Notes under the pieces: generated by a model
What the model saw: the letters and a program-made list of their open reading frames with translations, nothing else
Told to the model about the DNA's origin: nothing
Database searches by the model: none
Part shown: positions 8,347 through 18,109 of the stretch, piece after piece
How the letters are laid out: each line of letters begins with the position of its first letter
Numbering within the stretch: the first letter of the stretch is position 1
Translations under genes and position numbers: made by a program
From: JASHVB01 sp963762885
GTDB taxonomy: Bacteria; Pseudomonadota; Alphaproteobacteria; Acetobacterales; Acetobacteraceae
NCBI GenBank assembly: GCA_963762885.1
Contig: CAVXNH010000056.1
Location: 248,001 to 312,000 of the forward strand
Direction of reading: 5' to 3'
DNA: 64,000 nt

Positions 8347-8432
8347 TGTCATTGCGCGCGAAGCGAAGTAATCTCCCGCGGGAGATGGCGCGATCTCTCC
8401 GGGGAGATTGCTTCGCTGCGCTCGCAATGACA
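8347..8432. repeat. Palindromic repeat, family C
   Basis: An imperfect inverted repeat of about 86 bases lying between two convergent genes. The left arm starts GTCATTGCGCGCGAAGCGAA and the right arm ends TTGCTTCGCTGCGCTCGCAA; a smaller CTCCCGCGGGAG hairpin sits inside. A second copy lies at about 49139-49228. Its position suggests it also works as a bidirectional transcription end. Confidence 0.75.
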
Positions 8433-8469
8433 GATCAGGACGCGGGACCGATACGCCAGGGTTAGAGCA

Positions 8470-10152
8470 CTACGGCAGCCGCTCCCCCTGATACCGCCGC
8501 CACGCGCTCATTTGGATCGCGGACGTCAAACAGTGCACCACCACGGGCTTGGTCTTCACCGCGAAGGCCCGGGCAATCCCGTCCGCCACCTCGCTCTCCT
8601 CCCGAATGGTGATGCCCTCCGCACCGAACGACCGAGCCCAGGCGGCGAAATCCGGATTGGTCAGCTTCGTTCCGCCCATGAACGGCCGGTCCGGATAGCG
8701 CACGTAGCTGTGCATGCCGATCGTTCCGTACATGGCGTTATCGGAAATCACCATGATCGGATTGCCGCCATACTGGCTGGCGGTGGCGATCTCGTTTCCC
8801 ATCATCAGCGCGCCGCCGTCGCCCATGAACGCCACCACCTGCGTGCCCGGCCGGCGCAGCGTCGCGGCGACTGCCATCGGCATGCCGGAGCCCATCGCCC
8901 CGACGACCGATGACAGGAACACCTGGCCCGGCCTGAAGCCGATATAACGATGGATGAACGAGCCGAAATTGCCGGCATCCGACGTCACCGTCGCGTCCGG
9001 CGCCAGGTGCTTGTCAACCTCGCAGACGATGGCTGCGAAGTTCACACCGTCGTTGGTCGGTTCCCAGGTCTTCTCCAGCAGTCTGCTATGGATCGCATGC
9101 AGCCCGTCCACCCACCCCTTGCGCTTCGAAGCGCCAGCGGGAGCGCCACGTGCCAGCAACGCCCGCAGCACCTCGTGCGGGCTGGCGGCGATCCCCAGAT
9201 CCGGGCGGAACACGCGGCCGACCTCGTTGGCATCCGGCCAGACATGCACCAGTGGCAATTGCGGCTGAGGCGCGGAGGGAAAACTGTACGACTGGCTTAC
9301 CGTGTCGGTCAGCCGCTCGCCCAGCGCGATCATCAGGTCGGCGCGCTTCATTTCCTTGATCAGATCAGGCGGAACCCGAATTCCCACATAGCCGCCGTAA
9401 TGCGGATGCCGGGCGTCGAACAGCGTCGGACGCCGATGCGTCGGGTTGATCGGCAGCATCCAGTCCTCGGCGAATCGCCGCAGGTCGCCGTACACCGCGT
9501 CGTCGTACAACGCATCGGCCAACATCGCGCCGCCCACCAGCACCAGCGGCCGTTCCGCTTTCGCCAGCATGTCCGCCAATTTATCCAGGTCGGCGGCGCG
9601 CGGTCCGGCCAGCACCCTGGGCCGCGGAAGATCCGGCTCCACATCTGTGGTTTCGTCAAAAATGTCCTCGGGGAGAATGACTGCCACCGGCCCTGGCGTG
9701 CCGCTCTCCGCGATATGGAAGGCACGCGCGATCGCTTCCGACGCCTGTTCCGGTTCGTTCACCTCGATGACCAGCTTGGTAACGTCGGCCAGCAAGCGGG
9801 AATAGTTCTGTTCCTGTAACGCCAGGCGGCCGAAATCCTTGCGCTCCACCTGCCCCACCAGCATCACCATCGGCGTCGCATCGTGATAAGCCGAGTGCAG
9901 CGAGACCATCGCGTTGGACAGGCCAGGCCCACGCGAAACGATGCAGCAGCCGGCGCGGCTGCGCAGACGGCCGTCTGCCACCGCCATAAAGCCCGCACCG
10001 CCTTCATGCCGGCACACCACCATACGGATGGTGTTCCGCTGCAACACCGCGCTGGTGAAACCGACATAGCTCTCGCCGGGAACGCAAAAAATCTGGTCTA
10101 CGTCATGCGCTTCCAGGCTCTCCGCCAGCAGGCGGGCAACGGTGCGGGTCAT
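8470..10152 (-). CDS. Thiamine-pyrophosphate enzyme, acetolactate-synthase-like
   Basis: A 560-residue TPP-dependent enzyme with the three-domain layout of the acetolactate synthase / benzoylformate decarboxylase group. The N-terminal domain has IFCVPGESYVG and the catalytic-Glu segment VVCRHEGGAGFMA; the middle domain is near 190-330; the C-terminal domain carries the Mg-TPP motif FMGDGGALMMGNE through ISDNAMYG. The length is right for this group. No small regulatory subunit (IlvH) is adjacent and the neighbours are not branched-chain genes, so it is probably a 2-oxoacid decarboxylase or ligase of another pathway. A secreted hypothetical gene lies on the same strand 37 bases upstream. Confidence 0.84.
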   Translation of the reverse strand: MTRTVARLLAESLEAHDVDQIFCVPGESYVGFTSAVLQRNTIRMVVCRHEGGAGFMAVADGRLRSRAGCCIVSRGPGLSNAMVSLHSAYHDATPMVMLVGQVERKDFGRLALQEQNYSRLLADVTKLVIEVNEPEQASEAIARAFHIAESGTPGPVAVILPEDIFDETTDVEPDLPRPRVLAGPRAADLDKLADMLAKAERPLVLVGGAMLADALYDDAVYGDLRRFAEDWMLPINPTHRRPTLFDARHPHYGGYVGIRVPPDLIKEMKRADLMIALGERLTDTVSQSYSFPSAPQPQLPLVHVWPDANEVGRVFRPDLGIAASPHEVLRALLARGAPAGASKRKGWVDGLHAIHSRLLEKTWEPTNDGVNFAAIVCEVDKHLAPDATVTSDAGNFGSFIHRYIGFRPGQVFLSSVVGAMGSGMPMAVAATLRRPGTQVVAFMGDGGALMMGNEIATASQYGGNPIMVISDNAMYGTIGMHSYVRYPDRPFMGGTKLTNPDFAAWARSFGAEGITIREESEVADGIARAFAVKTKPVVVHCLTSAIQMSAWRRYQGERLP

Positions 10153-10189
10153 TGTTGGGGCATCTCCTCGGTATTGGCCGCGCCCGGCG

Positions 10190-10627
10190 TTAGTGGGCGG
10201 TGCAGCGGATCAGCGGAAACGGAAACTCGGTGCAGCCGGGGAACGAGATCTCGTTCTCGCCGCGCCGCTGCACCGGCAGCATGTTCGGATCGGGACAGCC
10301 GAAGCTCTCGCCGGGTATGGGCGCCAACGTCGTTGGCAAGAGCCGGACTTCAAAGCCGCCGGCCGTGGCACGCGCTGTATCGACCAGGCGCTGCGCATAG
10401 GCCGGACTCGTCATCACCGCACGCATCACTACGTCACGCGTGAAGATGACCATCGGCTGCGCCAGGCACTCCTGCCCGTTCAAGGTTACCGGTGGAGGAA
10501 ATATGCCGCCGATCCAGGCGCCGAACAGCCATGCATGAGGCGGTCCCGAGGGAGCCGGCGCCTGCGCTGTGAGCGGGCTGGTCAGGCCCACCACCAACAT
10601 GGTGGCGACTATGGCGATTCGGCGCAT
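10190..10627 (-). CDS. Secreted hypothetical protein
   Basis: A 145-residue protein with a clear Sec signal peptide (MRRIAIVATMLVVGLTSPLTAQA, cleavage after AQA near residue 23). The mature part is short and rich in Pro, Gly and Trp (AWLFGAWIGGIFPPP) with four Cys (QECLAQ, ESFGCPDP, FPGCTE, IRCTAH) that could make two disulfides in the periplasm. I do not recognise a named domain. It ends 37 bases before the TPP-enzyme start on the same strand, so the two may share a transcript. Confidence 0.7.
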   Translation of the reverse strand: MRRIAIVATMLVVGLTSPLTAQAPAPSGPPHAWLFGAWIGGIFPPPVTLNGQECLAQPMVIFTRDVVMRAVMTSPAYAQRLVDTARATAGGFEVRLLPTTLAPIPGESFGCPDPNMLPVQRRGENEISFPGCTEFPFPLIRCTAH

Positions 10628-10712
10628 GCGGCATCCTCAAACAGTGGCGACGGGCGACGATAAAGCCGGCTTTCCGGCGTGACCAGACTGCCGGCCGCTG
10701 CTAGAAGGCCTC

Positions 10713-11291
10713 ATGCTTCGTAATCTCTATGCCCGCACCCTGACGCTGGCCGCCTCGCCTCGCGCCCCCTGGTGGCTCGCCGTCGTCGCCTTCGCGGAGG
10801 CGAGTTGCTTCCCGATTCCGCCCGACGCGCTGTTGATCCCCATGGCGATCGCGCGGCCGCGTGAGGCCTGGAGGTACGCGGCGATCTGCACCGTCGCCAG
10901 CGTGGCGGGCGGCGCGCTGGGGTATTTCATCGGCTACGCAGTGTTCGATCAACTCGCACAGCCGCTCATCCGCCTGTACGGCTATAGCGACCGCTTCGCC
11001 GCATTCCAGGCGCTGTATGCGCAGTACGGTCTGTGGGTTATCCTGATCAAGGGATTGACGCCGATCCCGTACAAGATCGTGACCATCGCCTCCGGCGCCG
11101 CGCATTTCGATTTCTGGGTCTTCATGGCCGCAAGTATCGCGACCCGCGGCATGCGCTTCTTCCTGGTAGCGGCACTGCTGCGGGCCTTCGGCACGCCGGT
11201 CCGCGACTTCATCGAACGGCGCCTGGCACTGGTGACTGGCGCACTCGCCGCCGGCATCGTCGGCGGCTTCCTCCTGCTCAAACTGATGTAA
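10713..11291 (+). CDS. YqaA/DedA-family inner membrane protein
   Basis: A 192-residue membrane protein of the VTT/DedA (SNARE-associated) group. Segments include WWLAVVAFAEASCFPIPPDALLIPM, where the re-entrant F/E-x-FPIP motif is visible, then GYFIGYAVFDQL and LWVILIKGLTPIPYKIVTIASG, the second re-entrant half. It ends in a terminal helix (AGIVGGFLLLKLM). The length matches the short YqaA type. Related proteins move lipids such as undecaprenyl phosphate across the inner membrane; assigning that here is inference. It lies upstream of opgG on the same strand, about 120 bases away. Confidence 0.82.
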   Translation: MLRNLYARTLTLAASPRAPWWLAVVAFAEASCFPIPPDALLIPMAIARPREAWRYAAICTVASVAGGALGYFIGYAVFDQLAQPLIRLYGYSDRFAAFQALYAQYGLWVILIKGLTPIPYKIVTIASGAAHFDFWVFMAASIATRGMRFFLVAALLRAFGTPVRDFIERRLALVTGALAAGIVGGFLLLKLM

Positions 11292-11413
11292 AGCCCGGGC
11301 GGCGGCCTGTCCGGCGCCGCAGCAACAACTTCCGGTGATCCAACGCTGCACTGCACGATATTGCCGCTATCTCGCGGTGTCTGTTGCTGGTGGCAGAGAA
11401 CAGGGAGGCGCCG

Positions 11414-12922
11414 GTGCGTCGTCGCGAGGTCTTGTGTGGAGGGGCGTCCTTGTTGCTGGCGCTCGGTACCAAAGCCGCGGCGGCCGACGAGCAAGGCACG
11501 CCGTTTGATAGTGACTCGGTGCCGGCAATGGCGAAGCAGCTTGCGGCGAAGCCGTACAAGGCGCCCGATTCGACACTGCCCAAAGAACTGAGCAATCTGG
11601 AATATCCGGTCTACCAGACGATCCGCTTCAAGCCGGACAAGGCGCTATGGCGCGGTCAGAACACCAACTTCACCGCGGAGTTCTTCCATCGCGGCTACCT
11701 TTATAAGGACCGCGTGGACATCTTCCAGGTCGTCGATGGCCACGCCACGCCGGTGACGTATAATCCGGACCTGTTCACCTGGGATAAGCTGACACCACCG
11801 AAGGACGACATCGGGTTTGCCGGGTTCCGCTTGCAATATCCGCTGAACCGAGTGGACTACTTCGACGAGATCTGTGCCTTCCTCGGCGCCAGCTATTTCC
11901 GCGCCATGGCGCGCGGCCAGGGCTACGGCTTGTCGGCACGTGGCCTGTCGATCAAGACCGCCGACAGCTCCGGCGAGGAGTTTCCGCTGTTCCGCACCTT
12001 CTGGCTGGAACAGCCCGCCGCCGGCGCCGATGCAATCACCATCCACGCTTTGCTCGATAGCCCGAGTGCCACCGGTGCATTCCGTTTCGTCATCCGCCCC
12101 GGCCAGGAAACGCTGTTCGACACCGAGGCCAAACTTTACCCGCGCGTCGATATTGCACAGGCGGGACTGGCGCCGCTGACCAGCATGTTCTTCTTTGGAC
12201 CGAACGATCAGGGCGCCGCGGACGACTGGCGCGCCGCCGTGCATGATACCGATGGCCTTGCCCTGCGCACCGGCCATGATGAGCGCATCCTGCGGCCGTT
12301 GATCAATCCCAGGAACTTGCAGATCAGCGCATTTTCCGACACCGGTCCGCGCGGCTTCGGCCTGGTGCAGCGGGCGCGGAAATTCACCGACTATCAGGAC
12401 CTGGAAGCGCTCTACCAGAAGCGCCCCTCGCTATGGATCGAGCCGCAAGGCGACTGGGGGCAAGGCGTCGTCGAACTGGTGGAAATCCCGTCCGACAAGG
12501 AAGTGAACGACAACATCGTCGCATTCTGGCGACCGCACGATCCGCTGAAAGCCAACGCCGAATTCAAGCTCGACTACCGCATGCACTGGTGCTGGTCGGT
12601 GCCGGAGCCGGGTCCGTTCGCCCAGGTGATCCAGACCCGCAGCGGCAAGTCGTGGAACGGCGACAACCGGCAGTACGTGATCGATTTCGCCGGCGCCGCT
12701 CTCGACTCCTGGAAAGCCGAGACGCCGCCCGCACTCGATGTCGGCTGCGACAAGGGAAAGATCGTGAACGCCGTCGCGCAGCCCAACCCCGACCTCGGCG
12801 GCTGGCGCGTCAGCATCGAATTCGACACGCAAAAACAGCCGGCTGTCGAACTGCACGCACGCCTGATGGACGACGACAAGCCTCTCACCGAGACATGGAT
12901 CGGCCGTTGGACAACATCCTGA
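11414..12922 (+). CDS. opgG: Periplasmic glucan biosynthesis protein OpgG/OpgD
   Basis: A 502-residue member of the MdoG family, which completes and branches osmoregulated periplasmic glucans. The N-terminus is twin-arginine-like (RRREVLCGGASLLLALG, cleavage near AAAADE), so export is probably by Tat, as for OpgD. The family core starts FDSDSVPAMAKQLAAKPYK and contains YPVYQTIRFKPDKALW, FHRGYLYKDRVDIF and the Glu/Asp-rich ESGYGLSARGLSIK-like stretch. The start was set at GTG 11414 because GGGAGG lies 7 bases upstream; a TTG at 11384 lacks a ribosome site. The 3' end overlaps the opgH start by 28 bases, giving an opgGH operon. Confidence 0.92.
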   Translation: MRRREVLCGGASLLLALGTKAAAADEQGTPFDSDSVPAMAKQLAAKPYKAPDSTLPKELSNLEYPVYQTIRFKPDKALWRGQNTNFTAEFFHRGYLYKDRVDIFQVVDGHATPVTYNPDLFTWDKLTPPKDDIGFAGFRLQYPLNRVDYFDEICAFLGASYFRAMARGQGYGLSARGLSIKTADSSGEEFPLFRTFWLEQPAAGADAITIHALLDSPSATGAFRFVIRPGQETLFDTEAKLYPRVDIAQAGLAPLTSMFFFGPNDQGAADDWRAAVHDTDGLALRTGHDERILRPLINPRNLQISAFSDTGPRGFGLVQRARKFTDYQDLEALYQKRPSLWIEPQGDWGQGVVELVEIPSDKEVNDNIVAFWRPHDPLKANAEFKLDYRMHWCWSVPEPGPFAQVIQTRSGKSWNGDNRQYVIDFAGAALDSWKAETPPALDVGCDKGKIVNAVAQPNPDLGGWRVSIEFDTQKQPAVELHARLMDDDKPLTETWIGRWTTS

Positions 12923-15072
12923 AAAACACCGCGCCGTTCCGGGCTCTTCCGGATGAGGCGCCACTGGCGATGCCGACGCAGTCGCTGAGCACCACACCGC
13001 CGCGCCACGCCACGCCAATAACGGAGCCACGCCTGATCCTGACGCGGCGCGCGCTGGTGATCGGCAGCGCCGTGGCCATGACCGTCGTGGGCACCTACGA
13101 GATGTACCTCGTCCTGGCGGTGAACGGGCCAACCGTCCTGGCCATCGTCATGCTGGCGTTGTTCGTCGCGCTGTTCGCCTGGATCGCATTGTCATTCACC
13201 AGTGCGTTCGCCGGTTTCTTCGCCTTGCTCGGCGGCGGCGGCTGGCGTCTGCTGTCGCACGACCTCAGCGTGCCGACGACGCGCACCGCGTTGCTGATGC
13301 CCACCTATAACGAATCACCGCAACGGGTGACCGCCGGATTGCAGGCCATCTGGGAATCGCTGCAAGCCGCCGGGCCGGCCGCCAACTCCTTCGACATCTT
13401 CATGCTCAGCGACACCACCGATCCTGACACCTGGATCGAGGAGGAGGCCGCGTTCCTCGCACTGCGCGCCCGCACCGGCGGCGAGCACCGCATCTTCTAT
13501 CGCCACCGGCAGCGCAACACCGCGCGCAAGGCCGGCAATATTGAAGACTGGGTCAAGCGGTTTGGCGCCGTCTACCAGCAGTTCCTGATCCTCGACGCCG
13601 ACAGCGTAATGGCTGCCGAGACGCTTATCCACTTGGTAAACGCGATGGAACGCCACCCCGGCGTGGGGCTATTCCAGACGCTGCCGCTCGTCACCGGCGG
13701 CACCACGCTGTTCGCTCGCCTGCAGCAGTTTGCCGGCCGCGTCTACGGCCCGCTGATCGCGCATGGCATCGCGTGGTGGCACGGCTCGGAAGGCAATTAC
13801 TGGGGCCACAACGCCCTGATCCGCACGCGCGCCTTTGCGGAATCCGCCGGCTTACCGGAGCTGCGCGGTCCCAAGCCGTTCGGCGGCCTGATCATGAGCC
13901 ACGACTTCGTCGAGGCTGCGTTGATGCGCCGCGCCGGCTGGGCGATCCACATGGTGCCCGCGCTGCCCGGCAGCTACGAAGAGTGCCCGCCGTCCCTTAC
14001 CGACATGGCGATTCGCGATCGCCGCTGGTGCCAGGGCAATCTGCAACACGCCGCCGTGCTGCCCACCCGTGGATTGCGCCCAATCAGTCGCCTGCATCTG
14101 CTGACCGGTATCGGTTCGTACATCACGGCGCCACTGTGGCTGTTGTTCATCCTGTGCGGCATCCTCATCGCGGTGCAGGCACGCTTTGTACCGCCGAACT
14201 ATTTCCCAGCGGGGCGCTCGCTGTTTCCGCAATGGCCGGTGATCGACCCGGTCCGCGCCATGTGGATGTTCGTCGGCACCATGGCCCTGCTGCTGATCCC
14301 CAAACTGCTCGGCGCAATCGCAATGAAACGCGCCGATCGCCGTGGCTGCGGTGGCGCGCTGCGACTATTGATAAGCCTGGTGTTGGAAACCGTGCTGGCC
14401 GGATTGATCGCGCCGGTGGTGATGCTGACACAGTCGTTGCACGTTGTTACCATCCTGGCGGGGCGCGATTCCGGCTGGAACGCGCAGCGGCGCGACGACG
14501 GCAGCGTGCCGTTCCGGGTGACCGCGGCACAATACCGTTGGCACACCGGCCTGGGGCTGGTGTTGGCCGGCACCGCGTGGGCGGTATCGTCCTCGCTCGC
14601 GTTGTGGATGACGCCTGTTTTGGTGGGTCTGGTATTGGCAATTCCGCTGGCGGCCTTCACCGCGCGCCGCGGCGCCGGCCAGGCATTGCGGCGTGTTGGC
14701 CTGCTGCGCATCCCCGAGGAAGTGCGGCCGCCCGACGTGCTGGCCGCCGCCAACCGCCTGATGCGCGAGATGGCCACCGAACACGCGTCCGCACACGGCA
14801 TGCTGCGATTGCTGGAAGATCCGCCGCTGATGGAAGCGCATCGCCGCATGCTGCCGAAAAAGTCGCCGGTGCGCCCCGATGCGATCGACACTGCGCTGGC
14901 GGTCGCACACGCCAGGCTCGATCTTGCGCAATCTCCAGCCGAGGCGCTCGCGGCGATGAGCCCTGCAGAGCGATCGGCCTGCGTCTCGGATCCCGTGTCA
15001 TTGGACAAACTCGTGGCGCTGGCCGCACGCGAAACGGCGCCGGAGGCACAGCCGTCTTATGCGCGTGCCTGA
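12895..15072 (+). CDS. opgH: Glucan glucosyltransferase OpgH (membrane GT2)
   Basis: A 725-residue inner-membrane glucosyltransferase that makes the beta-1,2-glucan backbone. Membrane helices near residues 45-115 precede the GT2 catalytic loop, which has ALLMPTYNESP, LSDTTDPDTW, the DxD LILDADSVMA, the acceptor-site GLIMSHDFVEAALMRRAGW and the RDRRWCQGN motif (Q/RxxRW). Four or more helices follow. The length matches alphaproteobacterial OpgH, which is shorter than the enterobacterial form. ATG 12895 is used; TTG 12907 and ATG 12970 are alternatives. The frame is open further upstream, but that part lies over opgG and is not protein-like. It works with the periplasmic OpgG encoded just before it. 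Confidence 0.92.
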   Translation: MDRPLDNILKNTAPFRALPDEAPLAMPTQSLSTTPPRHATPITEPRLILTRRALVIGSAVAMTVVGTYEMYLVLAVNGPTVLAIVMLALFVALFAWIALSFTSAFAGFFALLGGGGWRLLSHDLSVPTTRTALLMPTYNESPQRVTAGLQAIWESLQAAGPAANSFDIFMLSDTTDPDTWIEEEAAFLALRARTGGEHRIFYRHRQRNTARKAGNIEDWVKRFGAVYQQFLILDADSVMAAETLIHLVNAMERHPGVGLFQTLPLVTGGTTLFARLQQFAGRVYGPLIAHGIAWWHGSEGNYWGHNALIRTRAFAESAGLPELRGPKPFGGLIMSHDFVEAALMRRAGWAIHMVPALPGSYEECPPSLTDMAIRDRRWCQGNLQHAAVLPTRGLRPISRLHLLTGIGSYITAPLWLLFILCGILIAVQARFVPPNYFPAGRSLFPQWPVIDPVRAMWMFVGTMALLLIPKLLGAIAMKRADRRGCGGALRLLISLVLETVLAGLIAPVVMLTQSLHVVTILAGRDSGWNAQRRDDGSVPFRVTAAQYRWHTGLGLVLAGTAWAVSSSLALWMTPVLVGLVLAIPLAAFTARRGAGQALRRVGLLRIPEEVRPPDVLAAANRLMREMATEHASAHGMLRLLEDPPLMEAHRRMLPKKSPVRPDAIDTALAVAHARLDLAQSPAEALAAMSPAERSACVSDPVSLDKLVALAARETAPEAQPSYARA

Positions 15073-15139
15073 CGCAGTGGCAGCGGCTGGCCCCCTCGCC
15101 GCGGTCGCGCTGCGGCAAGCCGGCGGCTGAGGAACGCGG

Positions 15140-15256
15140 TCACCGCCGCTTTTCAGTGTCGGTTAGCTTCGAGCCATCAGGATTGCGGTAGCCAAACCCT
15201 TGCGCCGTAGGTTCCCGCCGAATTCCCAATATGCGATCGCTGACATAACCGCGGCT
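15140..15256 (-). pseudogene. Possible DNA topoisomerase IB remnant
   Basis: In the 314-base gap between opgH and glgX, the minus strand encodes about 38 residues reading YVSDRILGIRREPTAQGFGY, followed by RNPDGSKLTDTEKRR and a stop. This matches the start of type IB topoisomerases (YVSD..PGIRRR..G.GF.Y...DG..I.D). The catalytic region is absent, so this would be a short relic. No other coding signal is seen in 15073-15386. The match is from memory of the family pattern only. Confidence 0.35.
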
Positions 15257-15386
15257 TTGCTGGCTTTGCCGCCAGCTTCAGTAGCGCGGGGGATGACGCG
15301 GCGCCAGACGGCGCCGAGGTCGGTATCGCGTACGACATCGCCTTGCCCGACGATTCACCCCGCTGCGCCGAGGGTCGGCGCGGCGG

Positions 15387-17640
15387 TCACGCCGGCGCCC
15401 GCTCGGTTTCCAGCGCGGCGGCCGGTTCGGTTTCAGGATTGGCGACCGGAATGGGTTGTTCCGCCATGTGCCGGAAAGCTTCCAGCGCGCGCCGCAGCCC
15501 GATGGAATGTTCCGTCTCCGGCTCCAGCACCAGCAACAGGAACGAACGCCCGGTCACCGCGTATTCGTCGCCCGACTGGAACCGCTTCTGGCCTTCGACC
15601 TCGGGCGCATTGGTATCCACCAGGCAGCGCCATACGTTGCCGCCGACCACCTCCGGCAAACGGAAATTCACCACGTCATGATGCGCGTTCAGGACCAGCA
15701 AGGCCGTCGCATCCATCGCCGGCCTCCGGATGCCTGTCGCCTGCGCGCGGCCATCGATCAGCATGCCGAAGCAGCGCGCATTGCCATCGTGCCAGTCCTC
15801 GATGTCGGTCGCATTCGGCGTCAGCCAACTGACGTCCTTCACATCGAGATCGGCATTGTATTCGCCGGTCAGGAAACGTGAGCGGCGCAGGATGGGAAAC
15901 GACTTTCGCAGGGCGATCAGCTTGCGCACGAATTCCGCCAGTTCCGTGCCGCCCTCCCCGATGCCCCAATCGATCCAGCTGATTTCGTTGTCCTGGCAAT
16001 AGGCATTGTTGTTGCCCTGTTGCGTGCGGCCGAATTCGTCGCCCGCGAGCAGCATCGGCGTGCCTTGCGCGAGCAGCAGCGTGGACAGCAGATTGCGCTT
16101 CTGCCGGTCGCGCACAGCGCAGATCTCTGGATCGTCGGTCGGTCCCTCCACGCCATGATTCCATGAACGGTTGTCGGAATGCCCGTCGCGGCCGTCCTCG
16201 CCGTTCGCGTCGTTGTGCTTCTCGCTGTAGGAAACTAGGTCCTGCAAGGTGAAGCCATCATGCGCGGTGATGAAATTTACACAGGCCCACGGCTTGCGTC
16301 CGCGCTTCTTGAAGCAATCCGCGGAAGCGGCCAGGCGCGTCGCCATTTCGGCAAGCTTCCCCTCGTCGCCCTTCCAGAAGTCGCGCACGGTGTCACGGAA
16401 CTTGTCGTTCCATTCGGCCCAGCCGGGCGGAAACTCGCCAACCTGGTAGCCACCCGGACCGATATCCCAGGGCTCGGCAATCAGTTTGACCTGCGACAGC
16501 ACCGGATCCTGCAAGCACGAATCGAGGAAGCCGTGACCTTCCTTGAATCCGTCATGTTCGCGAGCCAGAATCGTGCCAAGGTCGAAGCGAAACCCATCGA
16601 CGTGCATGTCGCACACCCAGTAGCGCAGACTGTCGGTGACCATCTGCAGCACCCGCGCATGGCTCATGTTCAGCGTGTTGCCGGTGCCGGTATCGTTGAT
16701 GTAGTAGCGCGGCTCGTCCGGCATCAGCCGGTAATACGACGCGTTGTCGATGCCGCGAAACGACAGTGTCGGCCCGCGTTCGTTGCCCTCCGCCGTGTGA
16801 TTGTAAACCACGTCCAGGATCACCTCGATACCGGCGTCGTGCAGCCGTGCCACCATCTCCTTGAATTCGGAAAATACGAATGCAGGGATCGCCGAGATAC
16901 CGTGGATCGGGCGCGAAGAAGCCGATCGTGTTGTAACCCCAATAATTTGTCAGCCGCTTGTCCAGCAGGTAGCTGTCATTGACGAACGCATGGATCGGCA
17001 ATAATTCGACCGATGTGACGCCGAGCGAACTGATGTAATCCACCACCTCCTTGCGCCCCAGCCCGGAAAACGTGCCGCGCAACTGTTCGGGCACCGCCGG
17101 GTGCAGCTTGGTAAAGCCGCGCACATGGGTTTCGTAAATGATCGTACGATCCCAGGGAACACGGGGCGCCCGCTCGCGACCCCAGGTGAAGGCCGGGTCG
17201 ATCACCCGGCATTTTGGCACGAACGGTGCACTGTCGCGCTTGTCGAAGCTTAAATCCTCGTCCTTCGCGCCGATCGTGTAGCCGAAGCAGGCATGATCCC
17301 AACGCAGCGCGCCGACATGCGCCTTGGCGTACGGATCAAGCACCAGCTTGTTCGGATTGAATTGATGGCCGTTTTTCGGATCGTAGGGACCGTGCACACG
17401 ATACCCATAGATCGTGCCGGGCCGAGCGTCCGGCAGGTAGCCATGCCAGATTTCGTTGGTATACTCTGGCAGTTCGACACGTTCCAGTTCCCGTTGGCCG
17501 GAATCGTCGAACAGGCAAAGCTCCACCTTGGTGGCATTGGCCGAGAACAACGAGAAATTGACCCCGAGCCCGTCCCAATGCGCGCCGCGGGGGTCGGGTG
17601 AGCCCTCGCTCACCCGTGACTTCTGGATCGCAGCCGACAT
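15387..17640 (-). pseudogene. glgX: Glycogen debranching enzyme GlgX, frameshifted
   Basis: About 750 residues of a GlgX-type GH13 debranching enzyme split by one frameshift. The first part (17640 to ~16885) has the CBM48 domain (HWDGLGVNFSLFSANATKVE) and VPWDRTIIYETHVRGFTKLHP. The second (~16885 to 15387) has IEVILDVVYNHTAEGNERG, DGFRFDLG with the nucleophile Asp, INFITAHDGFTLQDLVSY and GDEFGRTQQGNNNAYCQDNE. Removing one base near 16884 restores a smooth reading (DPRYLGDPAFVFSEFKEMV). The N-terminal ATG follows GGGGGAG. The C-terminal tail past residue ~715 is Ala/Glu/Pro-rich. It removes branches from glycogen in the cytosol. Sequencing error is likelier than real loss. Confidence 0.82.
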
Positions 17641-17760
17641 GCGTCAATCTCCCCCGTCGATCTGGCCGGCGCGCCGCGTCCTTAATTCGATCTGACAACG
17701 GTCGCGCGCCGGCCGTGCCCGACCGGGTATCCGTGCCAAGAGGTTGACGCGTTTACTGTG

Positions 17761-18012
17761 TCAGGCTGTCAGGCGGCCGAGAATGTAGCCGATGCCGACC
17801 GCGATCGCCGCGGCAACCAAAGGCTGCGCCTTGATCGCACCGCTCACCTGGTCGGTGGCGTCCTGCGCCTGGCCCCACATTTGCTGCGCTGTGCCAGCCG
17901 CCTGGTTATACAGACCATCGGCCTGTGTCTTGGTATCGCCGACGGCCTCGCCGACTTTGCGCTGCACACGGCCGCCCATTTCGCGAGCCGCGCCCTGCAA
18001 ACTGTCGCTCAT
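17761..18012 (-). CDS. CsbD-like small stress protein
   Basis: An 83-residue protein starting MSDSLQGAAREMGGRVQRKV, the CsbD pattern of a Gly/Ala/Gln-rich hydrophilic helix (GEAVGDTKTQADGLYNQAAG), followed by a C-terminal hydrophobic segment (PLVAAAIAVGIGYILGRL) that should anchor it in the membrane. ATG 18012 is chosen over an upstream in-frame ATG because GGAGAG lies 8 bases before it. CsbD-like proteins are induced by stress in other bacteria; the function is unknown. Confidence 0.75.
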   Translation of the reverse strand: MSDSLQGAAREMGGRVQRKVGEAVGDTKTQADGLYNQAAGTAQQMWGQAQDATDQVSGAIKAQPLVAAAIAVGIGYILGRLTA

Positions 18013-18109
18013 GCTGAACTCTCCTGCCAGGATCATGGGGTGTATCACGTGAGAACGACCCAGGGCCGGCGCAAGTTCCGTAACGACAACATGAGCGACG
18101 GTGCAGTGG

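Noticed and set aside
12433..12894. N-terminal extension of OpgH
   Set aside because: It overlaps opgG in another frame and lacks OpgH-like sequence; the conserved LPDEAPLAMP region begins after 12895.
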